Notes: generated from the letters alone by a model not told the origin. Shown: positions 12,563 to 24,858, counted from the first letter of the stretch. The stretch: DNA of 64,000 bases from Sebastes aleutianus (GCA_916700875.1 CAKAKS010000060.1:8868834-8932833); one strand, 5' to 3'. Translations and numbers: made by a program.

Positions 12563-12780
12563 TAGAGCTCTCAAAGTTAACGCGATAATAACACGTTAAC
12601 ACAAATTCGTTTTGACGCCACTAATTTCTTTAACGCATTGACACAACTTGTGATTTTTAGGTTGTAGCGGGCTCAATTTTAAAGCTAGAGTGAAGATAAT
12701 GGTATGATATGAAACTATGAAACCTAATGAATCCATTGGTACCAACCATGTCATACTAGCTCACCGTGCATGCAACAACT
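12563..12780 (+). mobile_element. GGGCTGTCAA-family fragment (5' end)
   Basis: It starts with a degenerate AGAGCTCTCAAAGTTAACGC terminus and contains ACGCCACTAATTTCTTTAAC and the GGTACCAACCATGTCATACT block. It stops at a unique boundary just before a decameric AACGTAACA tandem array. Confidence 0.7.
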
Positions 12781-13003
12781 TAACAAGACAACTTAACATA
12801 ACTTAACGTAACGACATAACGTAACAACAAAACGTAATAACATAACATAACAATGTAATGTAACAATGTAACATAACAACGTAACTTAAGAATGTAAGAC
12901 AACAACATAACGGAAGAGCATAACGTAACAGTGCAACGTTACAGCGTAACGTAACATAACATCATAATGTAACAACGTAATGTAACAACGTAATGTAACA
13001 ATT
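12781..13003 (+). repeat. Decameric AACGTAACA-type tandem array
   Basis: Degenerate repeats of AACGTAAC, ATAACATAAC and AATGTAAC fill 220 bp between two GGGCTGTCAA-family copies. Confidence 0.75.
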
Positions 13004-13528
13004 AGGGCTGTCAAAGTTAACATGATAATAACGAATTAACACAAATTTGTTTTGACGCCACTAATTTCTTTAATGCATTAAGACCCCTTTCGATTTTTAG
13101 GTTGTAGTGGGCTCAGTTTTAAAGCTAGAGTGAAGATAATGGTATGATATGAAACTATAAAACCTAATGAATCCATTGGTACCAACCATATCATACTAGC
13201 TTGTCGCAAAGGAGGCTAAATAACACTCCAAACTTACGCTAAATTTTGGCGAGGAAAAACTGTCATGGCCATTTTCAAAGGGATCCCTTGAGCTGTTGTT
13301 GCCTGTTGGGCTGCCGTTTGCCATGTTATGATATGAGCATATTTTTTCTGCTAAATGCAGTACCTCTGAGGGTTTCTGGACAATATTTGTCATTGTTTTG
13401 TGTTAATTGATTTACAATAATAAATATATACATACATTTACATAAAGCAGCATATTTGTCCACTCCCATGTTGATAAGAGTATTAAATACTTGACAAATC
13501 TCCCTTTAAGGTACATTTTGAACGTATA
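13004..13528 (+). mobile_element. GGGCTGTCAA-family copy with internal deletion
   Basis: It begins AGGGCTGTCAAAGTTAAC and follows the family to about 13290. It then jumps over the segment holding GGTACCCACGAGTC and resumes at AGCTGTTGTTGCCTG. The 3' terminus is replaced by the CA/CGCA microsatellite starting at about 13534. Confidence 0.75.
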
Positions 13529-13533
13529 TATAC

Positions 13534-13554
13534 ATACACACACACACACACACA

Positions 13555-13646
<92 letters not shown>
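13534..13646 (+). repeat. Compound CA / CGCA / CA microsatellite
   Basis: A CA run, then about 15 CGCA tetramers (13553-13613), then a second CA run. Confidence 0.95.
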
Positions 13647-13647
<1 letters not shown>

Positions 13648-13725
13648 GACTCAGCACGACACCTCATTGAGCCCAAAACAACCTTCATGAAGTAAAGCTG
13701 AACATACAGCCTGCAGGCAGACCTC

Positions 13726-15210
13726 CTCCTCCTCCTCCAACACCTCCTGCAGGGCACTTCCTCCTCTTCAGACCCTCCTCCTCCCACCACTCTTTCATGC
13801 TCCTTTTCCTCCCCCTCTTTTTTCTCTTTCTTCTCTTTCAGCCCCTCGGCATTCCCTGTTCTACTCATTCTCTTCCTTTCCTCATCACATTCACTCCTCT
13901 TCCTCACCTCCTTCTCTCCATCTCATCTTGTTTTCTTTTTTACTTTCTCTTCTACACCTCCTTCCTCGCTCTTCTTCTCCTTGTCCTCTTTACCCTCCTG
14001 ATCCTTTTCTGTCTAACTCTCCTCCATCACTGCCTCTGTTCTTCCTCCTCATCCTTCTCTTTCTCGTCTTGGCCTTCCTTGTTCTTCTTATTCCCTTTAT
14101 ATTCCTGTCCTCTCTCTTTTTGAACTTCTCCTCATCCTCTTACACTTCCTTCCTTTCTTCCTCTTATTCATCCTTTCTATTCCATCTCTTTCTTCCTCCT
14201 GCCTCTTCTTCCCTCTGGCTGCAACTAACGATTAGTTGTTTGGTCTATAAAATGTGGATCAGTGTTTCAGCCCAAGACGACGTCCTCAGATGTCTCAAAG
14301 ATATTCAGTTTACTGTCACAGAGGAGAAAACCCCCAAATATTCACATTTAAGAAGCTGGAATCAGAGAATTTAACTCTGATTAATTTAATAGTTGACAAC
14401 TAATCGATTAATCGTTGCAGCTCTATTCTTTACTTTTGTCCTGCAAATCATTTCTTCTTCCACTTTTTTACTCTCTGTTCTCCTCCTCCTCCTCCTCCTC
14501 CTCCTCCTCCTTCTTGTTTTTCTTCTTCTTCTTTTTCCATCTGTTCCTCATCTTTTTCTTCTTCTTCAGCTTCTTCTTCAGCTCCTTCTTTTTCTTCTTC
14601 TTCTTTCTTCTTCTTCATCTCCTTCTCCTTCTTCTTTTTCTTTTTCTTCTTCTTCTTCTTAATCTTCTTTGTTTTGTTCTTGTTCTTCTTCCTTGTCTTC
14701 TTCTTCTTCATCATCTCCTTCTCCCTCCTATTCCTCTTTTTTTTCTTCTTCTTCTTTTTCGTCTTCTTTTTTTCGTCTTCTTTCTTCTTCTTCGTCTTCT
14801 TCATCATCTCCTTCTTCTCCTTCTTCATCATCTCCTTCTCCCTCCTATTCTTCTTCTTGTTCTTCTTCTTCTTCATCGTCTCCTTCTTCTTTTACTTCTA
14901 AATCAACTCCTTCTTCTTCTTCTTCTTCTTCTTCATCGTCTCCCTCTTCTTCCTTTTCTTCATCTCCTTCTTCTTTTTCTTCTTTGTCTTGTTCTTCTTC
15001 TTCTTCTTCTTCTTCTTCTCTGTCTTGTTCTTGTTCCTCTTCTTCTTGTTGTTGTTCTTCTTCTCCTTCCCTTTCTCTTTCTTCATCTTCTTCTTTTTCT
15101 CATCACCCCTCTTCATCCTCCTGTCCCCCATCGCTCCTTTCTTCTTCTCCTAACAACAAACACAGTCTGCTTCAGACTCCACCACCCACCGCTGCCTCCA
15201 CCTCCTCCTG

Positions 15211-15211
<1 letters not shown>
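13726..15211 (+). repeat. Pyrimidine tract (TCC/TTC-rich), 1.5 kb with MITE inside
   Basis: The + strand is almost entirely C and T from 13726 to 14218 and from 14427 to 15211, with long TTC and CTC runs. The resulting long poly-Ser/Leu/Phe frames are artefacts. The downstream edge is a CA tract. Mirror-repeat segments could form triplex DNA. Confidence 0.9.
14219..14427. mobile_element. MITE (GCTGCAACTAACGATTA family) inside a pyrimidine tract
   Basis: The left end GGCTGCAACTAACGATTAGT and right end GATTAATCGTTGCAGCTCT form inverted termini around about 210 bp. The interior holds AAGATATTCAGTTTACTGTC and AAGAAGCTGGAATCAGAGAA, as in a MITE common in fish. The sequence on both sides is the same type of CTT/TCC-rich DNA, so the element inserted into that tract. 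Confidence 0.8.
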
Positions 15212-15244
<33 letters not shown>

Positions 15245-15569
15245 CTGACGTCTGGAGGTCGTTGAGGTCAGAGGTCACCTTTTAGAGGAGTGTAAGGCAG
15301 CTTTGATCAAACACACACATGAGTGTTTGTAAAGATGGAAATGATTAGAAACTCTCCCTCCCGTCTTTCCTTCGGCTGCTTCCTCTCAGTCCTCCCTGTG
15401 TTGTCTCTTCTTATTCTTCTTTTTTTCTATTTCATCTCTTAATCTCTTCTTCTCTGCATCTCCAGCCTTCTTTCTTCTTCTCTGCCCTCATTCTCTGTCT
15501 CTCCTGCCGGCTGCCTCGGGTGTATCCTCAGATGTGTGAGGGCCAAAAGCAGGGTTGTGTGAGGCTACC

Positions 15570-15579
15570 GTGTGTGTGT

Positions 15580-15612
<33 letters not shown>

Positions 15613-15640
15613 TGTGTGTCTGTGTATGTTTGTGTGTGCC
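15570..15640 (+). repeat. TG microsatellite, interrupted
   Basis: TG runs with TC and TA interruptions. Confidence 0.9.
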
Positions 15641-16149
15641 AGCTGGCGGTGTGTTCAGAGCTGGTGGAATGTTCCGCGGGGCTCCACAGCCTGCGACTGG
15701 GGGAGATAAGGCACCGGACACACACATAAGCAAACACAAGATGCTGCCAAAGACACTTCCAAGCACACACACACATGAACATGAACACACACATGTGATC
15801 ACACACACAGCTGATTTCTCTCTGACACTCACACATCAGCTCAGATCAGTCAGTCGTTCAGTAAACAGGCTGGAAAAAAAGCAACTGTTTGCTGAAATTG
15901 TTTCAGAGATGAGAAATCCAAACAGGAGAGATCAGAGAGGAAATAATAATTATCATTATCAACAAATCGGCTAATATGTTAAAGGTAGACACAACACTGT
16001 GGAGGCCACACAGAGGAGCTGTGTCAGCGAGTTGCTCTGCTAGATTAGATTATTATTAACTGATAAATTCTGTATGCTCCCAAGAGCAAGAATCCTTTTT
16101 TGATTTTTATTATCATTTTTATTATCATTTTATTATTATGATTATTTTT

Positions 16150-16312
16150 ATCATTTGGGCATGTTATGCCTTTGTTAGTGCCAGCCAGTAGGGAGATGAC
16201 ATAAAACAAAGACAGAGATGCAACAAGAGTTCCGAGCCGGACTCGAACGTTGTATTTCATGGTCAACGCCTTGAATTCTAAGCCCAGAATCCTATTATGC
16301 CATGTGGTTAAC
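16150..16312 (-). mobile_element. Degenerate tRNA-like SINE head
   Basis: On the minus strand the sequence reads ACCACATGGCATAATAGGA (A-box-like) and then CGTTCGAGTCC (B-box-like, one mismatch), followed by a CT-rich body. The intervening arms do not fold into a proper tRNA by eye, so it is not called a tRNA gene. Confidence 0.45.
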
Positions 16313-16392
16313 GTTCTGAAACGATCAGTTAGGTTTAGGAAACAAAACTATAGGTTGAGGTTAGAAAAAAGATCATGGTTTGTGTTAAAATA

Positions 16393-16460
16393 ATAACGTA
16401 ACAAGGTAACATAACAGCGTAACGCAACAGCGTAATGCAACAGCGTAACGCAACAGCGAC
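16393..16460 (+). repeat. Short AACGCAACAGCGT tandem array
   Basis: Units such as AACAGCGTAACGC repeat about four times. The motif resembles the 12.8-kb array. It follows an old TTAGGTTTAGGAAAC repeat block. Confidence 0.65.
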
Positions 16461-17236
16461 ACAAGATACTGTATATCAGGCAGTTTTCACATTTTATGAA
16501 TCCTTTTTATTTTATTTTTATTTTGGAAACTCTGTGACCTTTCATCAGCTCCACCCTGAGAGCAATCATGTCTTTTTATCTTTTATCACAGATAACACAT
16601 TAACAGATCGCCATGAAATTCATTGAGTACATTCGTGTTTGATTTTAATGCCCCCGTGACCTTTTCCACCTCTCTACCCTGAGGTTACAACTTTCTGTTA
16701 CACAGAAAGAAGGAATATTGAAATCTAACGGGCAGTTTGGCCTGAAGCTCAGAACAAATTTACATTTCAACAACATGCTACACGCTACATGTTGTGTTGG
16801 TTCATGTACATGACGAAGAACTACAGAAGCCAGAGGGAATGAATACAAATAATTCTCTTATTTAGTTTTCATTTGATCACAGAATTATGATTTATAAAAT
16901 CGAAAAATGTAGATCCGCCGTGCCCTCTCTAACCTTAAAAGTTAAAAACACATACTCTTTAATGTGTGTGTGTGTGTGTGTCACAGCAACAGCTCGACAC
17001 AGCGACACTCAAACACCCAATTTGTCTCCATAAAGCTCAAAGATCAGAAGAAACGCAGCAGAGATTTAAACAGAAAACATGAAGGAAGAGAAGAGCAGAT
17101 TTGGGACTAATCAGGAGAACAGGAAGCGTCGCCATGGCTACTAACAACTTCCTGTTTTACAAGTGGAAGAAGAGACTCTTCTTCTGTTAGTCAGGCATCA
17201 AAATTATTATTAAAAGTCAATTAATTATTTTCAAAA

Positions 17237-18345
17237 TTGTTTTTATTTCATCCCATCTGTTTTGTCCATCTTTCTTTCCCATCCATCTCTCTATCTTTAT
17301 CCCTCAGTTTTTCTCCATCTCCCTGTTTCCTTCATCTTTCTTCAATTCCCCAATCTTTATTTCATCCCTACATATTTCTTTCATCTCCATCTTTCCCTTA
17401 TCTTTTTTCCATCCCTCCCTCTCCCATTATCCTTCAGTTTTTCCAAAGAACATATATTGCCAAGAAGTGAAAGTCAATTGTTCGTTCCATTGGAACGTCA
17501 GCGCCCAGCAGCAGAGCTACGCTTCCGCCATTTTGGACTGAAAGCGACTACCGGATGCCTGTAAAACGCCCACCTAAATATTGCCGTACAAAAGTAAAAC
17601 AAAATTATTTCTATTCTATTGTCATATTCTACCAAAATGGCTCGTGTTGAACAATAAAATATAATAAATATAATAAGTGTTTTTAGTCCAAACTTCTCCA
17701 TCCTTCCAGCTCCCTCATCCCTCCATTTTTCTTCCATCCCTCCATTTACATCTCACTTTTTTCTTAATATTTCTTCAATTCCTCCATATTTCATTCATCA
17801 TTCCATCTCCCTTTAACCTTGCATCTCTCCCTCTCCCTTTTCTCCTTGATCTTTCTTCCATCCCTCCCTCTCCCTTTATCCATCATCCCTCTACACTTCT
17901 TCCATTTCTCCATTTCTTCCATCCCTCCATCTCCAGCTCCCTTTTCCCCTTCATCTTTCTTCCGTCTTTCCTTCTTTCTTCCATCCCACCCTCTACCTTT
18001 CTTCCATTTCTCCATCTCCCCTCCATCCTTCCAGCTCCCTCATCTCTCCATTTGTCTTCCATCCCTCCATCTCCATCTCCACCTTTTCCCATTCATTTTT
18101 CTTCTGTCTTTCTTCAATCCCTCCACCTTTCTTCCACTCCTCCATCCATCCATAGATAGGGTTAGGGTTTCATCTTCTATTCTTTCCATCACCAACCCAT
18201 TCCTCCATGTTTCCTCCATCCCTCCACCACATTCTGTCCCGTCCACCCATTCATTTCTCTCTCATCCATCTTCACATTTCTTCCCTTTCTGTTTCTGTTC
18301 CATCCATCCCTCCATCCTCTCTTTCCTCCACCCTCCTCTTCCTCC
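17237..18345 (+). repeat. Pyrimidine tract (CCATCCCTCCATCTCC-like), 1.1 kb
   Basis: A degenerate tandem pattern of CCATC/TCC/TTTC is interrupted at 17462-17692 by an interspersed repeat. The open frames are compositional. Confidence 0.85.
17462..17692 (-). repeat. Inverted partner of the 8.7-kb repeat, inside a pyrimidine tract
   Basis: It starts AGAAGTGAAAGTCAATTG and includes GCCATTTTGGACTGAAAGCG and GCCGTACAAAAGTAAAA. CCATC/TCC-rich DNA continues on both sides, implying insertion into the tract. Confidence 0.65.
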
Positions 18346-20685
18346 ATGCTAACAGGATTAGCGCTGCGTCTAACGAAGCGGAGGAAATAATTAGTCCTGT
18401 CACTGATAACATTTCCACGGCTCATTAGAAGGCCACAAGTCCTGCTTCTATTCTCCTGCTCTGACTTTCTTCTCCTCCCTACGTCCTCCCTCTGTCCTCC
18501 ATAACGCCGTTCCCCCTCCATCCTTCCTACATCCGGAAAAAAACACAGCTGTTGAGACCAGAGTAGAGGTGAAGCTGCAGTTCCTCTAATAACCTCTTAT
18601 TAAAAGAATATTTAGACGTGTAAGGGAGAACCTTCAATGTCGGTACGTTTGTTACAAAATAATAATAATAATCTTCTTAGTGCACTTCGACAGGTTTGGA
18701 ATTTAACAAGAAAGGTGACGCTGCTCACTGGCTAGTTGGCTCAGTAGATAACTTGTACAAGCACTATAGTTCAGATGATGATGTGTCTGTGCGCTGCATT
18801 GTGGGACAGCTCTGGAGAGGAAACCAAATATTACATCAAACTGTCGTGATGAACCTCTAAAAAAGATGTTAGGGATTAAATAGGAGTATGTTTTTGAGGC
18901 GTATTCGGTGAAACGCTGACTAATCACGAAATATCTTATGATTTATGGAGAAAAAAAAAACTGGCATCTAAAATCTGCTGAATGTTAGTGGTGACTTGAC
19001 TTGATGTGAATTGACTCTGGGTTTGTGCAGGATGTCTCGTGCCGCGCTAGTGACAATTCTCTTTTTTAACTCCACTGTCTAGTATCGGCTCAGCTCCCTG
19101 GGAACCTCGACTGAGGTGGTACCAGGAATGGAGTGGCTCTATCGGTACCATCCACAACTTTTGATAATGGAAATGCAAAAATGACTTTTTCTAATGTGTA
19201 ACGGAGTGAACTGAACTAGACTAGACTACTTGGTGGGAGCCATTTGTGACAGGACTGTCAAGAAAACTTTACTTGACTTTATCCGTTGGCTTGCTTTCCT
19301 CACTTCCGTTTCGCTTCTCGTGCACTGATTCGTTTAAGCTGAACAGCCAATCAGAGGGATTTCTCTAACCGATGAGCTTCAACATGCTGATTCGACCGGA
19401 AAACCTCCAACACGGGCAAACTAGAGCCTAAAGTGCGGGACACACCTTAGCAAAAACTAGGCCAACAGACGCTCACCGACGACCCCAAACTTTCCGACAG
19501 CCATCAGGACCTTTAACATCACCAAATAAAAACAAATATAAGAAAATGTGATGACTGATTATAAGAATAACTTAAAAAAAAAGCTCAAGCATTTTCTTTA
19601 TCCGTTGTGACAATGCAAAAATACAGTGACTGATCAATAAATCAATCAATCATTGTCACCTGCTGAAGAGCACATACATGTCTTCATCCACAGTAGGAAG
19701 TCCTGACAGAAACATTTAGCTCACGATGACTGAATTGATCTAAATTAAAGAGAGAGAACCAAACATCTTTGGACCTCAGTTACATTTCATCCACGTTGGA
19801 CTGACAGTTATCCTCCTGCTCTCACTTTCTAACGGATCTGAATGCCGTTAAACAAAGACGTCTCTCCCTCGTCAGCATCACTTCATGTGCTAATGAAGCT
19901 CTCTAATTACTGACGGCTCAATGAGATTCAGCTCAGAAAAAAACAGCAGAGTGAGACTTCGCTCCAGTGTTTGAGCGTAATTAAAAGTCTGCGAACACAC
20001 CTGCTGTATGTGTGTGTTTCTGCATTTTGTTGTTATACTTTTTCTATATCTGTGTTTCTGTGTGTGTGTGTCTCATGCCCTCCTGTGAACCCTCCCATAA
20101 TTGCTGTCAATCAAACCCTCCAAACACACAAACAAACACAAAGGCTGCGCTCCCGCTCGCCTCTGAGGAACCCACAACACCCCAAAACACCCGAACACAC
20201 CCACGGAGCGACACCTCGGCCCTCTGCGACACAAAGGCCGCGACACTCTGGGTGGAAGGCGCCTGTCAGAGCCGCTGAATAGACCCATTGTCCCGCTCTT
20301 TAGCCCTCGTTGTCAGGCTTAATTGGCCCCTTCAGCAGCGAGGTGGAGATCTCTCTGTGCAGGCGAGCGCCCCGGCGAACCGCCGCCACGATTAAAGGGC
20401 AGAGACAAAGAGGCGGAGAGGTGGAGGGGTTCATGTTTACTGCACACAGACATGATGGGTTTATGTTTAAGGGCTGAGAGGTTGGAGGCAAACTGTGGAT
20501 AGAGAGCGTGTTTGCTGTGAACTGAAGGCATGAAAGTGTGTATCCATGCATGAGAGATGCAGTGTACGTGGATAAGATAAAACATTGTGGTGCCATCTCA
20601 TTTGATCAAAATCTGTGTCAGTGAGACATTAAGTAAATGGTAAATAATAACAAAAGAACTCAAGATGGAAGTATAGTCCTTTTTA
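18346..20685. other. Mostly unique non-coding DNA
   Basis: It contains a GC-richer block at 20130-20420 with GGCTTAATTGGCC and GCCACGATTAAAGG words that might be regulatory. No exon was found. Confidence 0.4.
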
Positions 20686-20689
20686 GAGT

Positions 20690-20775
20690 TGCGACTAATG
20701 ATTATTTTCATTATGGAGGAATCTGTAATTGACTAATTGTGTCTAACAGTCCAAAACACAACGATATTAAGTTTG
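20690..20775. mobile_element. Truncated MITE of the GCTGCAACTAACGATTA family
   Basis: It begins AGAGTTGCGACTAATGATTA and continues with TTTTCATTATGGAGGAATCTG and the AACGATATTAAGTTTGCAATG block. It is then cut off by another repeat. Confidence 0.65.
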
Positions 20776-21325
20776 CAATGATCTAAAACCAGGCCAATGC
20801 TGAAGTGTCTTAAACTTACATTCTTTTTAATAGTCAGCAGGGGGCGACTCCTCTGGTTGTATAGAAGTCTATGAGAAAATGAGCCTACTTCTCATTTGAT
20901 TTATTACCTCAGTAAACATTGTAAACGTGAGTTTATCGTCTCAATCGCTTGTTTCAAGTCTTCTTCAATACAGCATGATGTTCATTTAGTAAATTATGGT
21001 CCCATTTAGAGTCAAATAGACCATAAAGCAGAGGATGCTTTAGGGCATGGCTACCTTGTGATTTACAGGTCGCTACCACGGCGTTGTCTGTGTTTCCATC
21101 TTACAACTTTAACCCTTTCACAGTTTGTTTTCACTTCATCGAAGTTAATTTGAACCTTTTGGTCAAATGAAAATGTCTTATTAATCATTCAGTTGTACTA
21201 AGCTCCATCCTCTAATGTAACTTCTGGTTCCAAAAAACCAAGATGGCGACGGCCAAAATGTCGAACTGGAGGCTTCAAAACCGTAGCTCACGAACCAATG
21301 GGTGTCGTGTCTAGAAGGGAACCCG
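20776..21325 (+). repeat. Interspersed repeat with GGGGGCGACTCCTCTGG and AAGATGGCGACGG blocks, copy 1
   Basis: It shares collinear blocks with 59915-60573: CCAATGCTGAAGTG, CAGCAGGGGGCGACTCCTCT, TTCAGTTGTACT, CCAAGATGGCGACGG and CACGAACCAATGGGTG. No terminal repeats are evident and no coding frame is seen. Confidence 0.65.
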
Positions 21326-21329
21326 CGAG

Positions 21330-22505
21330 TTGGGGAAACCTTTGCGAGATAGTTAAGGTTATAGGCACTTATCTTGAATAGTTAAGGTTAGGATAGGTTG
21401 TCGGGCGGCGAGTCTTGCTAGAGTTTTTGCAAGTTGTTTTATGTGACAACTTGTGTACTTTTTTTTTCTTCTGTATTTATTGTTGCTGTACTTTTTTGTA
21501 AATTTATCATTCATTGGTTGTCGTGTGTGAGTCAAATGGCCCCCTATAGGGACATCAAAGTTTTACCTTTGTGTGTACTATAAGTACTGCAATACCAGAT
21601 AGTAGTAGAATAGGCTAAATTCATATTAGTATTAGTCTATAAGAACAAAACGGAAAGGAAAGCCTGATCATCTGTTCTCTCAGCTGTAGAAAGTGAATGA
21701 GGTCGTAGTGATCTGTCATATGTCTGAATGAACCTCGTCGTGTTGCACAGACGACTGCGTTAATAACAGATGAAACCGGTTGTTAATCTAACAGATCTAG
21801 AACCAGATGAGCCTGGTTCACTCTGCAGGCCTTTAAACCCAACCAGATGCCCGTGTTGGTAATCCGGCGGACCAGTGGTCCCAGTGAAGAGCCCTGCGGA
21901 GCCCCTCGAGACCAGATCCAGTGTCAGTTTGTACACAAGGCTTCAGAGAGTCGCCGCCGCCGTTCCAACAACAGATGGGCGAGTCCTCCGTCACCAAGTG
22001 TTAACTAACAGGCTGTTGGTGTTAAAGCTGTTGTTAGTTCAATCCAACAGATAAACAGGATTATATGAGCAGGATTATATCGGCTTCAACTGTTATTAAA
22101 GTGAACAGCAGCTGTGAGTTTGTAATCAGAGTCCAGGGTACACAAATATTACCATGTATTTGTGTGTTTCATTAATACAACTTCAGCCAAGTCTCTCTGT
22201 GAATTACACTATATAATTAAAGGTGAAGCAGCTGAATAGTTTTTTAATATTTTGGAAAATAAACTTATATCAAAATACTAAATAAGATCAGTGTACAAAC
22301 AGAAATGTGTGGTTTTATTTATTTTATTTGTTTATTTGATAGGGGCAGAGCACATCAATGAACATCAGTATAAAAATACTAAATGTAAACATGCCAAAGT
22401 TAGCGTTAGTAGTATTTATGCGCAGCATCGCTGCCGGTTGCCTGGCAACATCACAGTAATATCAGCCAGAAGTCACTGTGGCAAAATAAATACTTTGAGC
22501 ACATG
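21330..22505. other. Mostly unique non-coding DNA
   Basis: A possible old repeat lies at 22290-22500 (TTTGATAGGGGCAGAGCACA). Nothing coding is seen. Confidence 0.4.
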
Positions 22506-22508
22506 ACT

Positions 22509-22715
22509 TAGGGTTGTCAAAGTTAACGCGATAATTACGTGTTAACGCAAATTTGTTTTAACGCCACTAATTTCTTTAACGCGTTAACACAATCAATGTT
22601 CCAGAGGTTGTAGCGGGCTCAGTTTTAAAGCTAGAGTGAAGATACTGGTATCATATGAAACTAGAAAACCTAATGAATCCATCGGTACCAACCAGGACAC
22701 ACAAGCTTGTTGAGT
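22509..22715 (+). mobile_element. GGGCTGTCAA-family fragment (5' end)
   Basis: It starts AGGGTTGTCAAAGTTAACGC and runs to GGTACCAACCAGGACAC, where similarity stops. Confidence 0.7.
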
Positions 22716-24804
22716 ATATAATAACGAATATTAAATATATACAGATAATAACATTACAGTTTATTTCTCTAAGTGTGTTGCTGCTTGTTTCTCGGGACGG
22801 GTCTAATTGCTGGTGTTTGAGAGTGTGCACGTTGTCAAGCAGTGAAACTTCTCGACAGGATAATAAAGTTTCTTATTGAGGAAATGTTTCTATCAGTGTT
22901 GAAGTGACTTTTAGTCGGTTTTCAGTATGCAGGCGTTGACCTTTCACCCTTCAGGCGTCACGTGTCATCTCTTCATGATCTCCCTGTGAGGTGCCGTTTG
23001 GCTTTTGGCCCTGCACTGTTTGATTGACAGATAGCAGGGCGGGGCTTCATCTGCCCTCTGACCTATAGCAGAGCTCCGTGTGTGTCGGCTCTATGAGTGA
23101 CAGCTGTCAGAGCAGCAGAGCAGCAGGTCTGTCTGTTTTTATAACTTCCTGCAGCGTTCATTCTCACTGAGCCACATATTAAAAATGTAAATAGCGTGTT
23201 TCCATCAGTTTGGTTCAAGCTGCAGCAGGAGAAGCTTTTTAACAATTCATCAGGCTGGATTGTGTTTTTAAGTGTCATCTCATGTTATTTTTTAAGCTTT
23301 TATAAGAAAAACTAAACTTGTTTATGGTGAACTCAACTCAACTTTATATATAAAGCACAAATTCATTCTACCATTCATTTTCTTTATCAAAGACAGGAAT
23401 GAGTTTTGTGAACTAATCCACTTAAACCTGTATTTAAATGTAAGTAACCTCAGTGTTCTGAGTTCATTAGCTGAAGTGAAACTACAGAGTCTTGTATGTT
23501 GTGAATCCTGTCATCAGTGCTTGAAGTAGAAACAAATAAGTGCCGGTGCTCCTCTTATTCACATGTCTGTGTGTGTTTCAGCCGGTATCAGCAATCTCTT
23601 GTGACTTATTCGTTATTTCTTTCAGCATGTTATAATGTGTCAGTCATAACCAGCTGTGGTTTTATTGCTATATTATTATTATACTCGGGCTATGCATCAT
23701 CTATAGTTTGCCTATAATAATCCAATAATATTCACACTGGAACATTATAGGGTTAAAGTGGTTTGTTTAAGGTCTTTCCTGTGTTATCTGTAGCCTATAG
23801 TCGGGTATCATTCAGGTCCCAGTCAGGATGTTCCTACATATTATACAGAGACACATTCTGAATTTTTACAGTAAATAAAAGATACCAGGAGATATCGGGT
23901 TTGGGGTTTGGAGGTTTGGAGGTTTCTAACTTAAAATTATGCAATTTTACATAATTTTGGCCGATTATTATTATTAGTTAAATGATTATTTTATTATTTC
24001 CACATATCACAGCCTTCGATTGAACATTTAATTCTTCTGGAAATGTTTTCCCTAAAAGAGCAGATTCAGAAAACTTTAAAATAATGTTTCATTAATTATA
24101 TCTGTACACAAATAATTAAAGTTATGACGAACAGTGCACTAACTATTTTGTATTGATAAATTACAGCCCCCTCGTTCCCGTGCCGTGCTTCGGCTCGTCC
24201 AGATGCTCTCTACATAGTTTTTATGCTCATACGTCTTATGAATCTCCGTTATGATTCACAAAGAGAACCTGATATGGAGAGGGCAGAGAAGAGAACCGGC
24301 AGCTTGTGAGAATCGCGGTACGCAAGAAAAAGTCACGGTACGCCAAGGAGTAGAATGAAGCGACGGTACTGCGTACTGGCATACTGACTTACGTACACCA
24401 GATTCTCGCCAATACACAGCCCTAATAACTGTGCATTTACAGTATATTATGTACTATTTAATAAATAAGGAGGAGGAACTTTGATCGTTCACTTTTTGAT
24501 GAATATAAACGTGCTATCACCTCCTTTCATTATCGTCACAGACCTCTGTTCTGCCTTCAAGCAAACGTAAGGAGCCTTTTTTGCAGCACTGAGGGAAATT
24601 TAGCCCAGATTCACTGCTCAACCTCCTGTTTCATAATTTACATGGGAAAAAAAGAAAAAACAGTATTTGGAGCTTCAGTTTCTGATTTAACAAAGCGCCA
24701 CATGTATGTTCACATTTTAATTGCGTTTCCCTGACAACCCTGATGTTGAGGCCTGTTTCACTTTGTTCTGATCCCCCTCTGGGTGTTAACAAACACTGCT
24801 GCAC

Positions 24805-24858
<54 letters not shown>

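Noticed and set aside
12781..13003. CRISPR-like regular array
   Set aside because: The units are short degenerate decamers without distinct spacers, in a vertebrate genome. It is a minisatellite.
14415..15265. Long Leu/Phe- and Ser-rich frames of 198-277 codons
   Set aside because: They are translations of TTC/CTC repeats in different frames, with no domain, start context or splice support.
16225..16312. Possible tRNA gene on the minus strand
   Set aside because: A- and B-box-like words are present, but the stems do not pair well and SINE-like body sequence follows. Called a SINE head instead.
17677..18352. Frames of 160-177 codons rich in Ser, Pro, Phe and Leu
   Set aside because: Compositional consequence of the CCATC/TCC tract.
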